Assembly: GCA_009692465.1 (NCBI GenBank)
Contig: SHZD01000025.1
Span: forward strand, 1 to 43,459
Length of the DNA stretch: 43,459 nt
Origin: Myxococcales bacterium
Lineage (GTDB): Bacteria; Myxococcota_A; UBA9042
Direction of reading: 5' to 3'
In this document: positions 1 to 7,966 of the stretch, piece after piece
Layout: every line of letters starts with the position of its first letter
How positions within the stretch are numbered: position 1 is the first letter of the stretch
Notes under the pieces: model-generated
Database searches by the model: none
What the model was told of the DNA's origin: nothing
Seen by the model: only the letters and a program-made list of their open reading frames with translations
Program-made: the position numbers and the translations under genes

Positions 1-90
1 CTGGTCTTGCAGGCACTGGTCTTGCGGGCACGGGTCTTGCAGGCACGGGTCTTGCAGGCACGGGTCTTGCAGGCACGGGTACTGCGGGCA
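1..90. repeat. 15-bp tandem repeat array, cut by window start
   Basis: Six consecutive near-identical 15-bp units (consensus cgggtcttgcaggca) fill the first 90 bases and continue off the left edge. The unit length is a multiple of three, so the array stays open in several frames. On the minus strand an ATG at 137 would run leftwards into Thr-Arg-Ala-Cys-Lys repeats, and another minus frame reads Pro-Cys-Leu-Gln-Asp repeats. Coding tandem repeats occur in several other genes of this window, so this may be the end or start of a repeat protein. The frame and strand cannot be decided from what is visible. Confidence 0.8.
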
Positions 91-435
91 GTCTTCGATC
101 GAACAGGCAATGACACTTTGGGCACACGGCAACGCATTGTCGCGGGCGCAACCTCACGACTGTAGCGATGGACCTAGGAGGCGTCAACCCAAATCTACAC
201 TCAAAAACCGTCGACCCTTGGCCGTTTGGGGGGTTCGGACCACGCCGGGGTGGTTCATGGTGGCCGAACAGTTGGTGTACTTCCGCAAATACTTTGCGAT
301 TTCATGGCTATGCCGGCAAACGATCTTGCGCGATCCGCACGGTGCCAGCGACTTGTCAGCCTAGGCACTACTGATCCGCCCCCACGAATTGGCGATCGGT
401 AGTCGGGCGCGGTGCAGTGCGCTGGTCCGTCAACT
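91..435. other. Intergenic stretch, no gene supported
   Basis: A plus frame is open from base 2 to 364, but it has no ribosome binding site, no recognisable domain and an odd composition. No RNA gene or terminator is seen. The stretch leads into repeat element A1. Confidence 0.4.
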
Positions 436-638
436 CAAATTCACCACCGAAATCTCCGCGAGCCCCGATTTGGGATGCCAGTGCCCTGTCGCTCGCTGTC
501 GCTCGCTGTCGCTCGACAAGGAGCAAGGGGCTCGACGACTGAGGCGTACTTGTGTACGCCAATGAGACAGTCCTGCGAACTGTCTAGGAGGAAAGCGCCG
601 CAGTGACGCGCAGATGCGCCCAAAGCGGGGAATCGCGG
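436..638 (+). repeat. Intergenic element family A, copy A1
   Basis: About 200 bp, matching A2 (3657-3869) almost base for base and matching A3 and A4 (opposite strand) mainly at the two ends. The left end is caaattcaccaccgaaat and the right end is gcggggaatcgcgg. Inside are a 10-bp repeat (ctgtcgctcg) three times near 486-515, a perfect ggcgtac/gtacgcc hairpin near 543-560, and a hairpin with stem agacagt/actgtct and loop CCTGCGA at 565-585. There is no ORF with a credible start. It lies just downstream of the minus-strand operon that ends at 697. Confidence 0.85.
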
Positions 639-696
639 TCAACAGGGGTCGCGGCTGCCTGACTCGGTGGCCACGGGCGCTGCTGGTTCTTTGGCG

Positions 697-2298
697 CTAA
701 TCGCCAGCGGTAGGCACCTGATACCACTTGCGCACCCATTCGGTCAGCATATTGTCATCGGTAACCATTGGCGTATGCAGGGTGCGTTCGACCAGTTTGG
801 CACAGGTTTCGGCTTGACCGCCGTTGGGCCCATAGGTGCTTTGATCAGCAAATCGCACGATCTCGTCGAGGCGGGCGCGGTGAAAAGGCTGGTTGAGATC
901 AAAGATCTTGCGGCCGTCGATAACGACGTCGCGCAGGCCTTGGCGCCACAAATCGCGGTCAAGCACCACCGGATCGTCGGACAAATACAGGAAATTAATG
1001 AGCCGCAGCCCGTGTTTGAAGGTGGAGCAGCCAGTTTTTTGGGCAGTTTCGCTCCAGGTGGTGTTGTAGATAAAAAGACCGTGCGGATTCAGATGGGCTT
1101 TGACCAGTTGCAAATAGTCCAGACTCAACAAATCCGTGATGTTGCCGCGCCAGTGCCAGGTCGTGTTTTGCAAAATGGTGTCGAACTTTTCGGTCGGGTG
1201 TGCCCGCAGCCAGCGGCGACCGTCGTCAAACACGATGTGCACCTTGGGGTTGGTCAACAGCGACTTTGTTTCGGCAAACTGGGCGGTTAGCTTAGGGTAA
1301 CCGGGGTTGATCTCCACGACCGTGACGTCGGTGGTGCCCGGCAAATGGGCCAAAACCTGGGCCCACGAGCCGGACGACAGGCCAATCATCAACACCCGAC
1401 CGGTCTTACGCGGCAGACCCAGCAATGCGTAGGCCCGCACGATCAAGTTGCGATCGTTGATCACGTCGGTATTGAACACGCCGTCGTACATGCCGCCGCC
1501 AAAGATGGCGCCATCAGGCGACACCGTGATGACGCCAGAGCGATTTTCAACGACGTGAGCGAAGCGGGTGTCGGCGGTGTACTTCTTCTTGTACATCAGC
1601 TTTTCATACAGGCCGTCGTGCAGAGTCGGACCCGCCATGGCGCCGATTGCGGCGACCAATGGCAGTAGCATCGCGCCGACCGCCTTGGGCACCGGATCCT
1701 TGCAACTGGCCCACCACAACACGGACGACAGCATGACGCCTAACACCATCAAAAGGCTGGAGATGCTCGCCAACGGCAGCGACTCCATCAGCACAAAACC
1801 GGTCAGCAGCGAACCGACCACACTGCCAACGATATTGGCTAGATACAGGTACGACAGCCGCTCACCAACCGCGGCGTCGACTGCGATGCCAAAGTGGGCG
1901 ATCAGCGGCAAAATGGCGCCCATCAAGCCGGCGGCCAAAGCGACCGCGGCCAAGGAAAATGCATAGCTTGCAAATGTGACCAAGTGCGCAACGGCAGGTG
2001 CTAGCGCGAAGCTGCATAGGGTTGAGGCTAGGACCAAGCCGGCCGGCCAGCGCAGGCGCTGCAGAGTGTCGCGATCGTCACTGCTGGCGCTGCCCGAGGT
2101 CCCGCTGGTGTGACTGCAGATTTTGCCGGCAAACAGCGAACCAAACGCGATTCCAAGCAAATAGGCGCCGAGCATCACCCCAAAACTGGAAGGAGCGCCG
2201 CCGGTTAAGAAACCGTAGACGCGAAACCACACCATTTCGTAGGACAGGGCGATGTAACCGGCGAGCCCGGTGACCACAAGGGCGAGGCGAAAAGTCAT
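697..2298 (-). CDS. Membrane-anchored spermidine-synthase-like methyltransferase-fold protein
   Basis: A 533-aa protein if started at the ATG at 2298; a TTG 15 codons upstream is possible, but the first membrane helix begins right after this ATG. The N-terminal ~220 residues are a run of hydrophobic helices. The C-terminal half is a Rossmann methyltransferase fold resembling spermidine synthase: VLMIGLSSGSW (~302-312), the acidic VVEINPGY (~327-334) and DDGRRW (~358). The aspartate motif expected of true aminopropyltransferases after strand 4 is replaced by QNTTWHW (~377), so spermidine synthesis is doubtful. Many bacteria carry such fused membrane/SpeE-like proteins of unknown function. It is last in a minus-strand operon after the LolA-like and ferredoxin-like genes, and a SAM decarboxylase lies just beyond. 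Confidence 0.75.
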   Translation of the reverse strand: MTFRLALVVTGLAGYIALSYEMVWFRVYGFLTGGAPSSFGVMLGAYLLGIAFGSLFAGKICSHTSGTSGSASSDDRDTLQRLRWPAGLVLASTLCSFALAPAVAHLVTFASYAFSLAAVALAAGLMGAILPLIAHFGIAVDAAVGERLSYLYLANIVGSVVGSLLTGFVLMESLPLASISSLLMVLGVMLSSVLWWASCKDPVPKAVGAMLLPLVAAIGAMAGPTLHDGLYEKLMYKKKYTADTRFAHVVENRSGVITVSPDGAIFGGGMYDGVFNTDVINDRNLIVRAYALLGLPRKTGRVLMIGLSSGSWAQVLAHLPGTTDVTVVEINPGYPKLTAQFAETKSLLTNPKVHIVFDDGRRWLRAHPTEKFDTILQNTTWHWRGNITDLLSLDYLQLVKAHLNPHGLFIYNTTWSETAQKTGCSTFKHGLRLINFLYLSDDPVVLDRDLWRQGLRDVVIDGRKIFDLNQPFHRARLDEIVRFADQSTYGPNGGQAETCAKLVERTLHTPMVTDDNMLTEWVRKWYQVPTAGD

Positions 2299-2379
2299 CT
2301 TAAAGTCCAATGCGATGGGAGTGCAGTAGGCGCAGTGCGTCAAGTTCGCGACCGGTGTTGGCTGCGGTCTGGATGGCCC

Positions 2380-2787
2380 TCAGCTGCGGACTGGCGCGCC
2401 GTCGGGGGCCACAAGCTGGTCGTGTTCCAACTGGGCCCACAGCAAGCGCGATAACACCACGTCGCCCAGCTCGGCGGGTACCGGCGCCGGCGAAATCAGC
2501 GTTGCGGCTGCCGCCACCGCGCGACTTAAGCACAGCGTGTCCACCATGGCTTGCAGGCGCACCACCCCTTGGTCGCTCTCGAGCAGCGCGGTCGGTCCGG
2601 TGCTGCAGCCCGATAGGCACGCCGAGCGCGCAACGTCTAGGGCAAAACCATTGGCTTTCGCGGCCTTTTTGGCTGCCGCCGTCAACTGAGGCAGACTCGC
2701 CATCGCTGGCGTTCTCGGGCAGCCACTGCACAAAAGTACTCGAAGTTGAGGCAGTTGTGCGCAGGCTGGCTCTGTTTCTGTGGTCAT
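2380..2787 (-). CDS. Thioredoxin-like [2Fe-2S] ferredoxin or DUF1636-like small protein
   Basis: A 135-aa soluble protein with four cysteines placed like those of thioredoxin-fold [2Fe-2S] ferredoxins: C20 and C23 after a hydrophobic strand, then C57-x3-C61 followed by STGP. This suggests binding of an iron-sulfur cluster or metal, which is inference from cysteine spacing. The ATG overlaps the stop of the upstream LolA-like gene as ATGA (2784-2787), so the two are translationally coupled. The redox partner cannot be seen. A DUF1636-type metal-binding protein is the main alternative. Confidence 0.6.
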   Translation of the reverse strand: MTTETEPACAQLPQLRVLLCSGCPRTPAMASLPQLTAAAKKAAKANGFALDVARSACLSGCSTGPTALLESDQGVVRLQAMVDTLCLSRAVAAAATLISPAPVPAELGDVVLSRLLWAQLEHDQLVAPDGAPVRS

Positions 2788-3572
2788 TTTCCCAGGGCCG
2801 TGGGGGCGAACAAGCTGGCGGGCAAGGCCACTTTAGTGTCCAGATCGCGCGTTTCCACCAAAGTGACTGAGTTACGCAAATGATTGAGCATTCTAAACTT
2901 TTTCATCACCGTCTTGCCCGGTTCCGCCGCTTGGACTTGGTCGACGATCAGCGTTTTGACATGAACATCGGCCTTGTCGAAAAACTTGATCTGCCGCGCC
3001 AGCAGCAGGCGATCGTCAATCCACAACTGCACTTTGCCATAGGCGTCTTCGGCATCGGTCAGCGCCACGTCGATGCGCACGCACGGCGACCCGTTGATCG
3101 CCTCAACCCCGACGCTCTTGGCCTGCCCGGTTTGCAGACCGCGACCCTGCAGGTCGCCAAATGAAAAATCGGTGCCCATAAAGGCCTCGTTGCGCTGGGC
3201 ACCGCTGATCCGTCGCAAGCGCTGGGTCTTGGGCAACCACAAATACTGCGAAGCTTGGCCGGCGGCTTCTTCCAGAATCAGCAGTTCAGTGCCGACAGTG
3301 TCCGCCGGTTCCAAAAACGTCACCCGCGACTTGAGCTTGCCGTCGGTATCGCGAATGACCCTGCCCAGTGTCGTCCACGTTTTGGCCTTGCCGCTGGCCA
3401 AGGTCAGGGTAATCGAGGTCTTCGATTGGCCAGCTTGAAAACCACTAGAATTACGGTCGGTTGTGGCGGTGAGCAACTTGCGCGCGGCGGGATCGTCGGC
3501 GGCGTGGCTGCTGCGAACGGTGACCAGCCCGGCGGCCAAGGACAGCAGGGTCAGTACCAAGTGGATGCGCAT
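2784..3572 (-). CDS. Periplasmic LolA-like outer-membrane lipoprotein-sorting family protein
   Basis: A 262-aa protein with a signal peptide ending near SSHA/ADD (~24). The ATG at 3572 is preceded by GGAG eight bases upstream; the frame is open further upstream, but that part lies in repeat element A2. The body is the LolA/LolB-like half-barrel pattern seen in 'outer membrane lipoprotein-sorting' proteins: alternating strands with LWLPKTQRLRRISG, a GTDFSFGDL-type motif and a QLWIDDRLLLARQIKFFD strand pair. Members of this group usually sit beside RND/MMPL exporters or DUF1302-type barrels. A barrel gene is found nearby at 4722-6374, but no RND pump is in the window. It is first in the operon with the ferredoxin-like and SpeE-like genes. 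Confidence 0.7.
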   Translation of the reverse strand: MRIHLVLTLLSLAAGLVTVRSSHAADDPAARKLLTATTDRNSSGFQAGQSKTSITLTLASGKAKTWTTLGRVIRDTDGKLKSRVTFLEPADTVGTELLILEEAAGQASQYLWLPKTQRLRRISGAQRNEAFMGTDFSFGDLQGRGLQTGQAKSVGVEAINGSPCVRIDVALTDAEDAYGKVQLWIDDRLLLARQIKFFDKADVHVKTLIVDQVQAAEPGKTVMKKFRMLNHLRNSVTLVETRDLDTKVALPASLFAPTALGK

Positions 3573-3656
3573 TGGGGGCTCCGGCACGACAAACGCGCTC
3601 TGATTTTGCTGGGGTCCGCCGTTCGATCCAAACCAGCGCTGAACGAGCCGCCGCCC

Positions 3657-3869
3657 CAAATTCACCACCGAAATTGCCCGCGACCCCCGATTTGGGATGC
3701 CAGTGCCCTGTCGCTCGCTGTCGCTCGCTGTCGCTCGCTGTCGCTCGACAAGGACCAAGGGGCTTGACGACGAGGCGTACTTGCGTACGCCCAATGAGAC
3801 AGTCCTGCGAACTGTCTAGGAGGAAAGCGCCGCAGCGACGCACAGATGCGCCCAAAGCGGGGGATCGCA
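3657..3869 (+). repeat. Intergenic element family A, copy A2
   Basis: Same orientation as A1 and nearly identical. The 10-bp ctgtcgctcg unit is present four times here (3709-3748) against three in A1. The agacagt/actgtct hairpin with loop CCTGCGA lies at 3797-3817. The element fills the gap between the start of the LolA-like gene and the stop of the SAM decarboxylase gene, so A1 and A2 flank the 697-3572 operon as direct repeats. Confidence 0.85.
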
Positions 3870-3876
3870 GCCGCGA

Positions 3877-4677
3877 CTACGCCGGCCGAGCAGTGAGCCA
3901 TGCCTTGGTCCGCGCGTGCTCGGAAAGGCGCTCCGTGCGCTTAACGCGGTAGCCGCAGCCGCGCGAAATCAGTTGGACGGTATGGCTGTGACCGGGGAAC
4001 GCCGCCTTGAGTTCGCCCAGCACGTTGTCGACCTCAAAGAATTTACATGAGAAAATGTCAAAGTAGGCGCGACCGCTACTTTCGTCGATGTGCAGCGCGA
4101 TGTGCGACTCAGCAATCATGGTCATCGCCGACAGCCAGTTGCCGTGGTCGCGGTCGGTAGAACGCAGCACGAACGGCCGCATGATCGGGGTCATCTCAAT
4201 GCGCGGCGGCAAATTATCGAACAAGCGAAACAAGCCGTCCATGTCGCGGGGGCCGGTGTATCCTTCGATATTTAAAAGCAAATGCGGTCCAAAATCCTCG
4301 TCGGGATGGACAGGCACTTCGTCAAACGGCCGCGGTCGCCGCGCAGTGTGGGTTTCGACCGAGCGCACCGGCAGCGCGTTTTGGATAAACGCATTGGCCT
4401 CATGGACATCAAAGGCGCGCGGCGCCACCAAGTCGACGAAATAGCACTCGCGAAAACTGAACGTGTGCAGAGTCAGATGGCCGCCGGGCAAAAACACGAA
4501 CGCCGAAATACCGCAGTCGTCTGGCTCCACGCCATTGTAATACGGCAAAAGCATTGGCGGCATGGCGGGTTGCAAACCAAGGCGGACCGGCAACTCTTCG
4601 AGCAACTCGTGGATTAGGCGAATATCGTCAAAGCGCGACCGGTGACCGCCAAAACCATCGAGCGTATAGTGGAGCAT
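3877..4677 (-). CDS. speD: Tandem-fused S-adenosylmethionine decarboxylase proenzyme (SpeD-like)
   Basis: A 266-aa protein; the ATG at 4677 has AAGGA five bases upstream. Bacterial class 1b SpeD is about 120-130 aa and self-cleaves at Glu-Ser to make a pyruvoyl group. Here two SpeD-like halves are joined. The C-terminal half has the full active site: E190-S191-H192 cleavage motif, H196 five residues after the serine, and C211 in FDIFSC. The N-terminal half has the same layout, but the cleavage pair is Gly-Gly (G65-G66-H67), so it cannot form pyruvoyl and is a pseudo-domain. Product by family: decarboxylated SAM for polyamine synthesis. Recruitment to decarboxylation of another amino-acid-like substrate, known for some SpeD homologues, is an alternative. 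It is divergent from the barrel gene at 4722. Confidence 0.85.
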   Translation of the reverse strand: MLHYTLDGFGGHRSRFDDIRLIHELLEELPVRLGLQPAMPPMLLPYYNGVEPDDCGISAFVFLPGGHLTLHTFSFRECYFVDLVAPRAFDVHEANAFIQNALPVRSVETHTARRPRPFDEVPVHPDEDFGPHLLLNIEGYTGPRDMDGLFRLFDNLPPRIEMTPIMRPFVLRSTDRDHGNWLSAMTMIAESHIALHIDESSGRAYFDIFSCKFFEVDNVLGELKAAFPGHSHTVQLISRGCGYRVKRTERLSEHARTKAWLTARPA

Positions 4678-4721
4678 TTTTCCTTGCAGCGGCGGGGTCG
4701 AGATCCGCCGCGGGGCCGACA

Positions 4722-6374
4722 ATGGTGGCAGAGGTTGGCGCGGTGCGGAAGGGGACGGCAATTGTTGGAGCGATAATCGCGCTTGGCGCCGGTCGGCAGG
4801 CTTGGGCTGCGTCAGTGGACGGCGGTGAGCAAGCTGCTTTCCCTGCCGCCGCGACTTCAGCTGCAGCCGATGTCACCGGGACAGGCAGCGAAGCGCTGGC
4901 CGCAGAGCCCATTGAGCCTAGCGAAACTGTTGCAGCCGAATATGTTGGACCGACTCTGTTTTCTGCCGCTTGGACCGGCGTGCTGGGCGGCGATCTGGCG
5001 GCGGAAGATCCGGCGCAAGACGTACTGGCGTTGCGCAATCGGCTGGATCTGGAGGTGCACCATCCGGTGCGCGCCGGTCTGAGCGTGCGGCTGGCGGCGC
5101 GCTTAGTGCACCGCGCCCAAGTGGGCCATGACGGCGCAGTGTATCGGCCGGCGTTTCGAGCCACCGGGCCTGATCTGGGCATGCGCTACGACTTTGATGG
5201 TCAACTGCGCCAAGCATGGCTGCAGAGCCAAACGGCCGTCGGCAGGCTGACGGTGGGTCGCGAGATTGCCAACTGGGGGGTGTTGGAACTGCAGAGCCCG
5301 CTGCGGTTTTTGCATCCGATTGATTTGAGTCAGGGTTTGATCGGCAGCCTGAGCGATGCCGAAGTGTCGCCCCTTGTCCCCAGTTGGATGGTGCGCCTGC
5401 AGCGCGAGCTGGGTCCCGGTCAGTTGGACATCGTCGGCCTGCCGTTTTTTGAGCAACACCGCTATTCGCCGTTTGCGACCGACGCGGCGATGGTGCGGCC
5501 AGGGGTGGGTCCCGAGCTGTCGGGCACGCTGGGGGCGCTACTGCGGCGCCTCGACTTGCGCCTCGATCGCCAGCTGAGTGAGGCGCTCATGACAGCGCTG
5601 CGGCCACCGTCGGCCACGCCGTTGGACGGTTCGCTGGCGGCGCGCTGGCAAGTGCACTTGGCGTCGATGGAGGTCGCGGTGGTGGCGGCGTGGGCGTGGG
5701 ATCGCTTGCCTGAGCTGCACCTAGACGCCGATCTGCTGATGCTGCTGGGGCGAACTCTAGAATCAGGGTTTGATACCAGTAAGTTGGCGGCCAACTTTGC
5801 CGACCCAGCGTTCGTGGCGGCTACAGAGCGCGCCAAAGGCAAATCGCTGACCGATCTGGCCACCGCCCGTTGGCACCGGCGGGCCATTGTCGGGGTCGAA
5901 TGGCAGGCAGAAGTGGGGCAAGGCTGGATGGCTAAAGCTGAATTGGCGTGGAGCCACCACCGGGTTTTGATGACCACCCAGCTGCAGCCGCTGGGATCGC
6001 CGCTGGTGCAAACGGGCTTCGGCCTAGAGAAGACGTGGGGTGACTGGCTGACAGTGCTGGCTGAGGCCAACTGGCAGTTCGCCTACGAAGTGCCGCGCGG
6101 GCAACCCTTGCTGCTGGCGGCGCGCAATCAGTGGCAAGTGGGCGGCGGGCTGCTGGCGCGGTTGGGCGATGGCCAGGCATGGGTCGCGCAACTTGGCGGT
6201 TTTTATGGAATTAGTTTGCAAGATTGGGCGATCGCGCCGCGCTTAAGCTGGGAGTTTGCTGAACACTGGCGCACCGCGCTCGGGGCAGTGGTGGCCGATG
6301 GTCCAGCGAACTCGCCAGCCGGCTTTTTTGGCAATGATGATCAAGTGCTGCTGGAACTGCGCCGCACGTTTTGA
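4722..6374 (+). CDS. Outer-membrane beta-barrel protein (DUF1302-like)
   Basis: About 550 aa with a signal peptide (RKGTAIVGAIIALGAGRQAWA) then a long Ala/Glu-rich linker. Most of the protein is alternating amphipathic strands rich in Trp, Leu and Gly, ending in RRTF with a terminal Phe, the usual signature for barrel assembly. The WGVLELQSPLRFLHPID region resembles DUF1302-type barrels that pair with LolA-like proteins such as the one at 2784. The start is uncertain: the ATG at 4722 has no clear ribosome site, whereas GTG 4743 has AGAGG eight bases upstream and gives a compact signal peptide. Only ~45 bp separate it from the divergent SpeD start. Substrate unknown. Confidence 0.7.
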   Translation: MVAEVGAVRKGTAIVGAIIALGAGRQAWAASVDGGEQAAFPAAATSAAADVTGTGSEALAAEPIEPSETVAAEYVGPTLFSAAWTGVLGGDLAAEDPAQDVLALRNRLDLEVHHPVRAGLSVRLAARLVHRAQVGHDGAVYRPAFRATGPDLGMRYDFDGQLRQAWLQSQTAVGRLTVGREIANWGVLELQSPLRFLHPIDLSQGLIGSLSDAEVSPLVPSWMVRLQRELGPGQLDIVGLPFFEQHRYSPFATDAAMVRPGVGPELSGTLGALLRRLDLRLDRQLSEALMTALRPPSATPLDGSLAARWQVHLASMEVAVVAAWAWDRLPELHLDADLLMLLGRTLESGFDTSKLAANFADPAFVAATERAKGKSLTDLATARWHRRAIVGVEWQAEVGQGWMAKAELAWSHHRVLMTTQLQPLGSPLVQTGFGLEKTWGDWLTVLAEANWQFAYEVPRGQPLLLAARNQWQVGGGLLARLGDGQAWVAQLGGFYGISLQDWAIAPRLSWEFAEHWRTALGAVVADGPANSPAGFFGNDDQVLLELRRTF

Positions 6375-6505
6375 ACCCAAAATCCCCTAGACCTAACCAG
6401 CAATCGCCGAGCGGCGCATGGGCTGGTGTCCCTTGCTTGGTTTGTTGCGAGTTCGCAACCGACAAAGCGAGCACTGAGACCCGAGCATAGGGTGACTTGA
6501 TCGGG
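6375..6505 (-). repeat. Degenerate element of family D (copy D0, reverse)
   Basis: Read on the minus strand, 6440-6505 resembles the left half of family D: gatcaag, ctcgg, gtctcagtgctcgctttg, then ggttgcgaactcgc. The other half has diverged. It abuts the forward copy D1, making an inverted pair. Confidence 0.5.
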
Positions 6506-6507
6506 TC

Positions 6508-6672
6508 TGCAGAGAGCCGATCAACTAAGATTTGCTCGGCGTCTCCGTGCTTGTTTCCTGAGTCGCGGGCCTGCGCCCGAGGCGTCAGGCCGCTCCGTTC
6601 TCATTGGGCAATTCTCGCCTCCGTTCTGATTGGGCAATTCTCGCCGGTGTGGCCTTGATTGGTCAGGTCTCA
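6508..6672 (+). repeat. Intergenic element family D, copy D1
   Basis: It starts with agagagccgatcaa and ends with ttgattggtcaggtctc, which are imperfect inverted repeats of each other. The core gcgtctc..tgcttgttt..gtcgcg is shared with D2, D3 and D4. Inside, a 25-bp piece (tccgttct.attgggcaatt) is tandemly duplicated (6595-6644). The bases that follow, to about 6720, look like a fragment of family C (a taagggc.catgcaa motif also found near 26030 on the other strand). Confidence 0.7.
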
Positions 6673-6721
6673 AAGTCAGCGCAATTAAGGGCACATGCAA
6701 GAAGTACGCGATCGATCTGCG

Positions 6722-6940
6722 CTAGGAGCCTGTCGGAAATCAAACGCAATTTGACTGTCTATCCGGTTATACACAATGAATCTATTACGATCCGACAGTC
6801 TCCTAGCCATTCAGATATTCTCAACTGTCCAAGAACTGCGCGGAGAACTGGCCCAATCAAATTCGTGCAGTTTCAGACAGTTGCCGCCGTCTAGCCAGAC
6901 GGCGCTAGGAGCGAGTCGGAATACTCCGACACGCTCCTAG
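6722..6940 (+). repeat. Intergenic element family B, copy B1
   Basis: Bounded by CTAG at both ends. An 86-bp left module begins ctaggagcctgtcgga and ends tccgacagtctcctag (inverted repeats). A middle module carries aactgtccaagaactgc and a gccgtctagccagacggc hairpin. The right end is a hairpin, ctaggagcgagtcgg/actccgacacgctcctag. The order is the same in B2 and, as far as it runs, B3. There is no coding potential. The remaining bases to the MC1 stop at 7055 contain a short piece resembling the end of family C. Confidence 0.85.
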
Positions 6941-7054
6941 GACCGGAGCGTGCAGGCGGCTTGCAAAGCCGCGAGTTAGCGACCCACCAAGCAAGCAATG
7001 GGCCAAAGTGCAAAATCGACTTGCATTTGCACGGGCGCTAAGCTGGTCGCGGGC

Positions 7055-7339
7055 CTACTTGAGGTGTTCGACGCCCTGCTTTTCGACGGTCGCCTTCCAC
7101 ACTTTTTCGGGCAACCACTTGGGGCGGTTGGCCGGAGCCGTGACTTCCTTGCGGCCGCCCTTGAACACGTGGACGCGCTTGGTGCCACGTTCGCGCAGGC
7201 GAATGTCGGTGTAGCCGCGAGCGGCCGCTTTCAGCGCCGCGCCGCGCGGTTGGGCATTGGAGAACACAATGTTGGTGTCCTTGCCGTTTTCCATCAGCAC
7301 GAAATTCTTCTTTTCCTTGGTCGCTTTATCGTCGGCCAT
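7055..7339 (-). CDS. MC1-family chromosomal (non-histone DNA-binding) protein
   Basis: A 94-aa basic protein; the ATG at 7339 follows GGAGG at ideal spacing. The whole chain reads as an MC1 protein, the DNA-bending chromosomal protein known from Methanosarcina and haloarchaea: KNFVL at 11-15, QPRGAALKAAARG at 30-42, DIRLRERGTKRVHVFK at 45-60, and APANRPKWLPEKV at 68-80 including the tryptophan (W75) of the MC1 DNA-binding loop. By family it binds double-stranded DNA as a monomer, bends it and compacts chromatin. It is unusual in a bacterial setting and suggests ancient or recent transfer from archaea, though its base composition does not differ obviously from its neighbours. It is transcribed alone. 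Confidence 0.88.
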   Translation of the reverse strand: MADDKATKEKKNFVLMENGKDTNIVFSNAQPRGAALKAAARGYTDIRLRERGTKRVHVFKGGRKEVTAPANRPKWLPEKVWKATVEKQGVEHLK

Positions 7340-7966
7340 GCTGCCTCCAGGTTCAATGCTGTGTCGAGCACAGTGGATAGTGCCATAGCTAAGCGGACCG
7401 CCGCTCACCCCGGTTTGGCGAATTGCCCGATAAGGCAATCGCTCCGAGGTGGCAACAATCCTGCGATCCGCTGCGCAAGCAACGCTAGGCAACTCCTGTC
7501 GGTTGCTGTGGCGCTTGCTAGCGATCGCGGCGCTCTGTGCGCCCTTAGGTCGCTGTATCGGCCGATTCGGGCAAGATTGCAAGAAGGCAGCACAGCGATT
7601 GGCGCAGGCGGCGAAAAAAAGCCTCGCCCGCTTGCATTGCCGCTTGGCATCACGATTGGGCATCCGATCGGTTTATTTAGTGATTTCAGATAGCTAGCGG
7701 GACAATGCGGCAACGCAACCGGTTAGCCGCGGCCGAGGCGCGGATTAAAAAGGCCGTGATCACGTGGCGCGGCAGTTAGCGCCGCCCAGCCAAACCCAAG
7801 TTAATCGGCAATCCACCCAAAGTCGCCACCAAGCCGCGCTGCAGGCGCGCGCGAGTCGCAAAATGGTGGCAAACGCTGCGTTCGTGTTACCGTCGCCCCG
7901 GCGCCTGCCGAACAATTCCGGCGTGTACCCAGGCTGCGGGCCGACTCCTTCGGCCCCAGATGCAAC
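7340..7966. other. Intergenic region between divergent genes
   Basis: This 627-bp gap lies between the MC1 start (minus) and the transglycosylase start (plus), so both promoters must be here; none is clear enough to place. A GTG-started 82-aa frame (7449-7697) and a 24-codon ATG frame at 7705-7779 are present, but neither has a recognisable domain. No tRNA or terminator is seen. Confidence 0.4.

Noticed and set aside
110..364. An 84-aa open frame at the left of the window
   Set aside because: No ribosome site or domain; its openness partly follows from the repeat array and the low stop density of GC-rich DNA.
436..638. Integron attC site as an explanation for family A
   Set aside because: No integrase gene, no RYYYAAC/GTTRRRY core sites, and no cassette gene array; the hairpins do not match attC layout.
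7449..7697. A GTG-started 82-aa frame with a hydrophobic centre
   Set aside because: No ribosome site, no domain, high Arg/Ala typical of a random GC-rich frame; it occupies the divergent promoter region.
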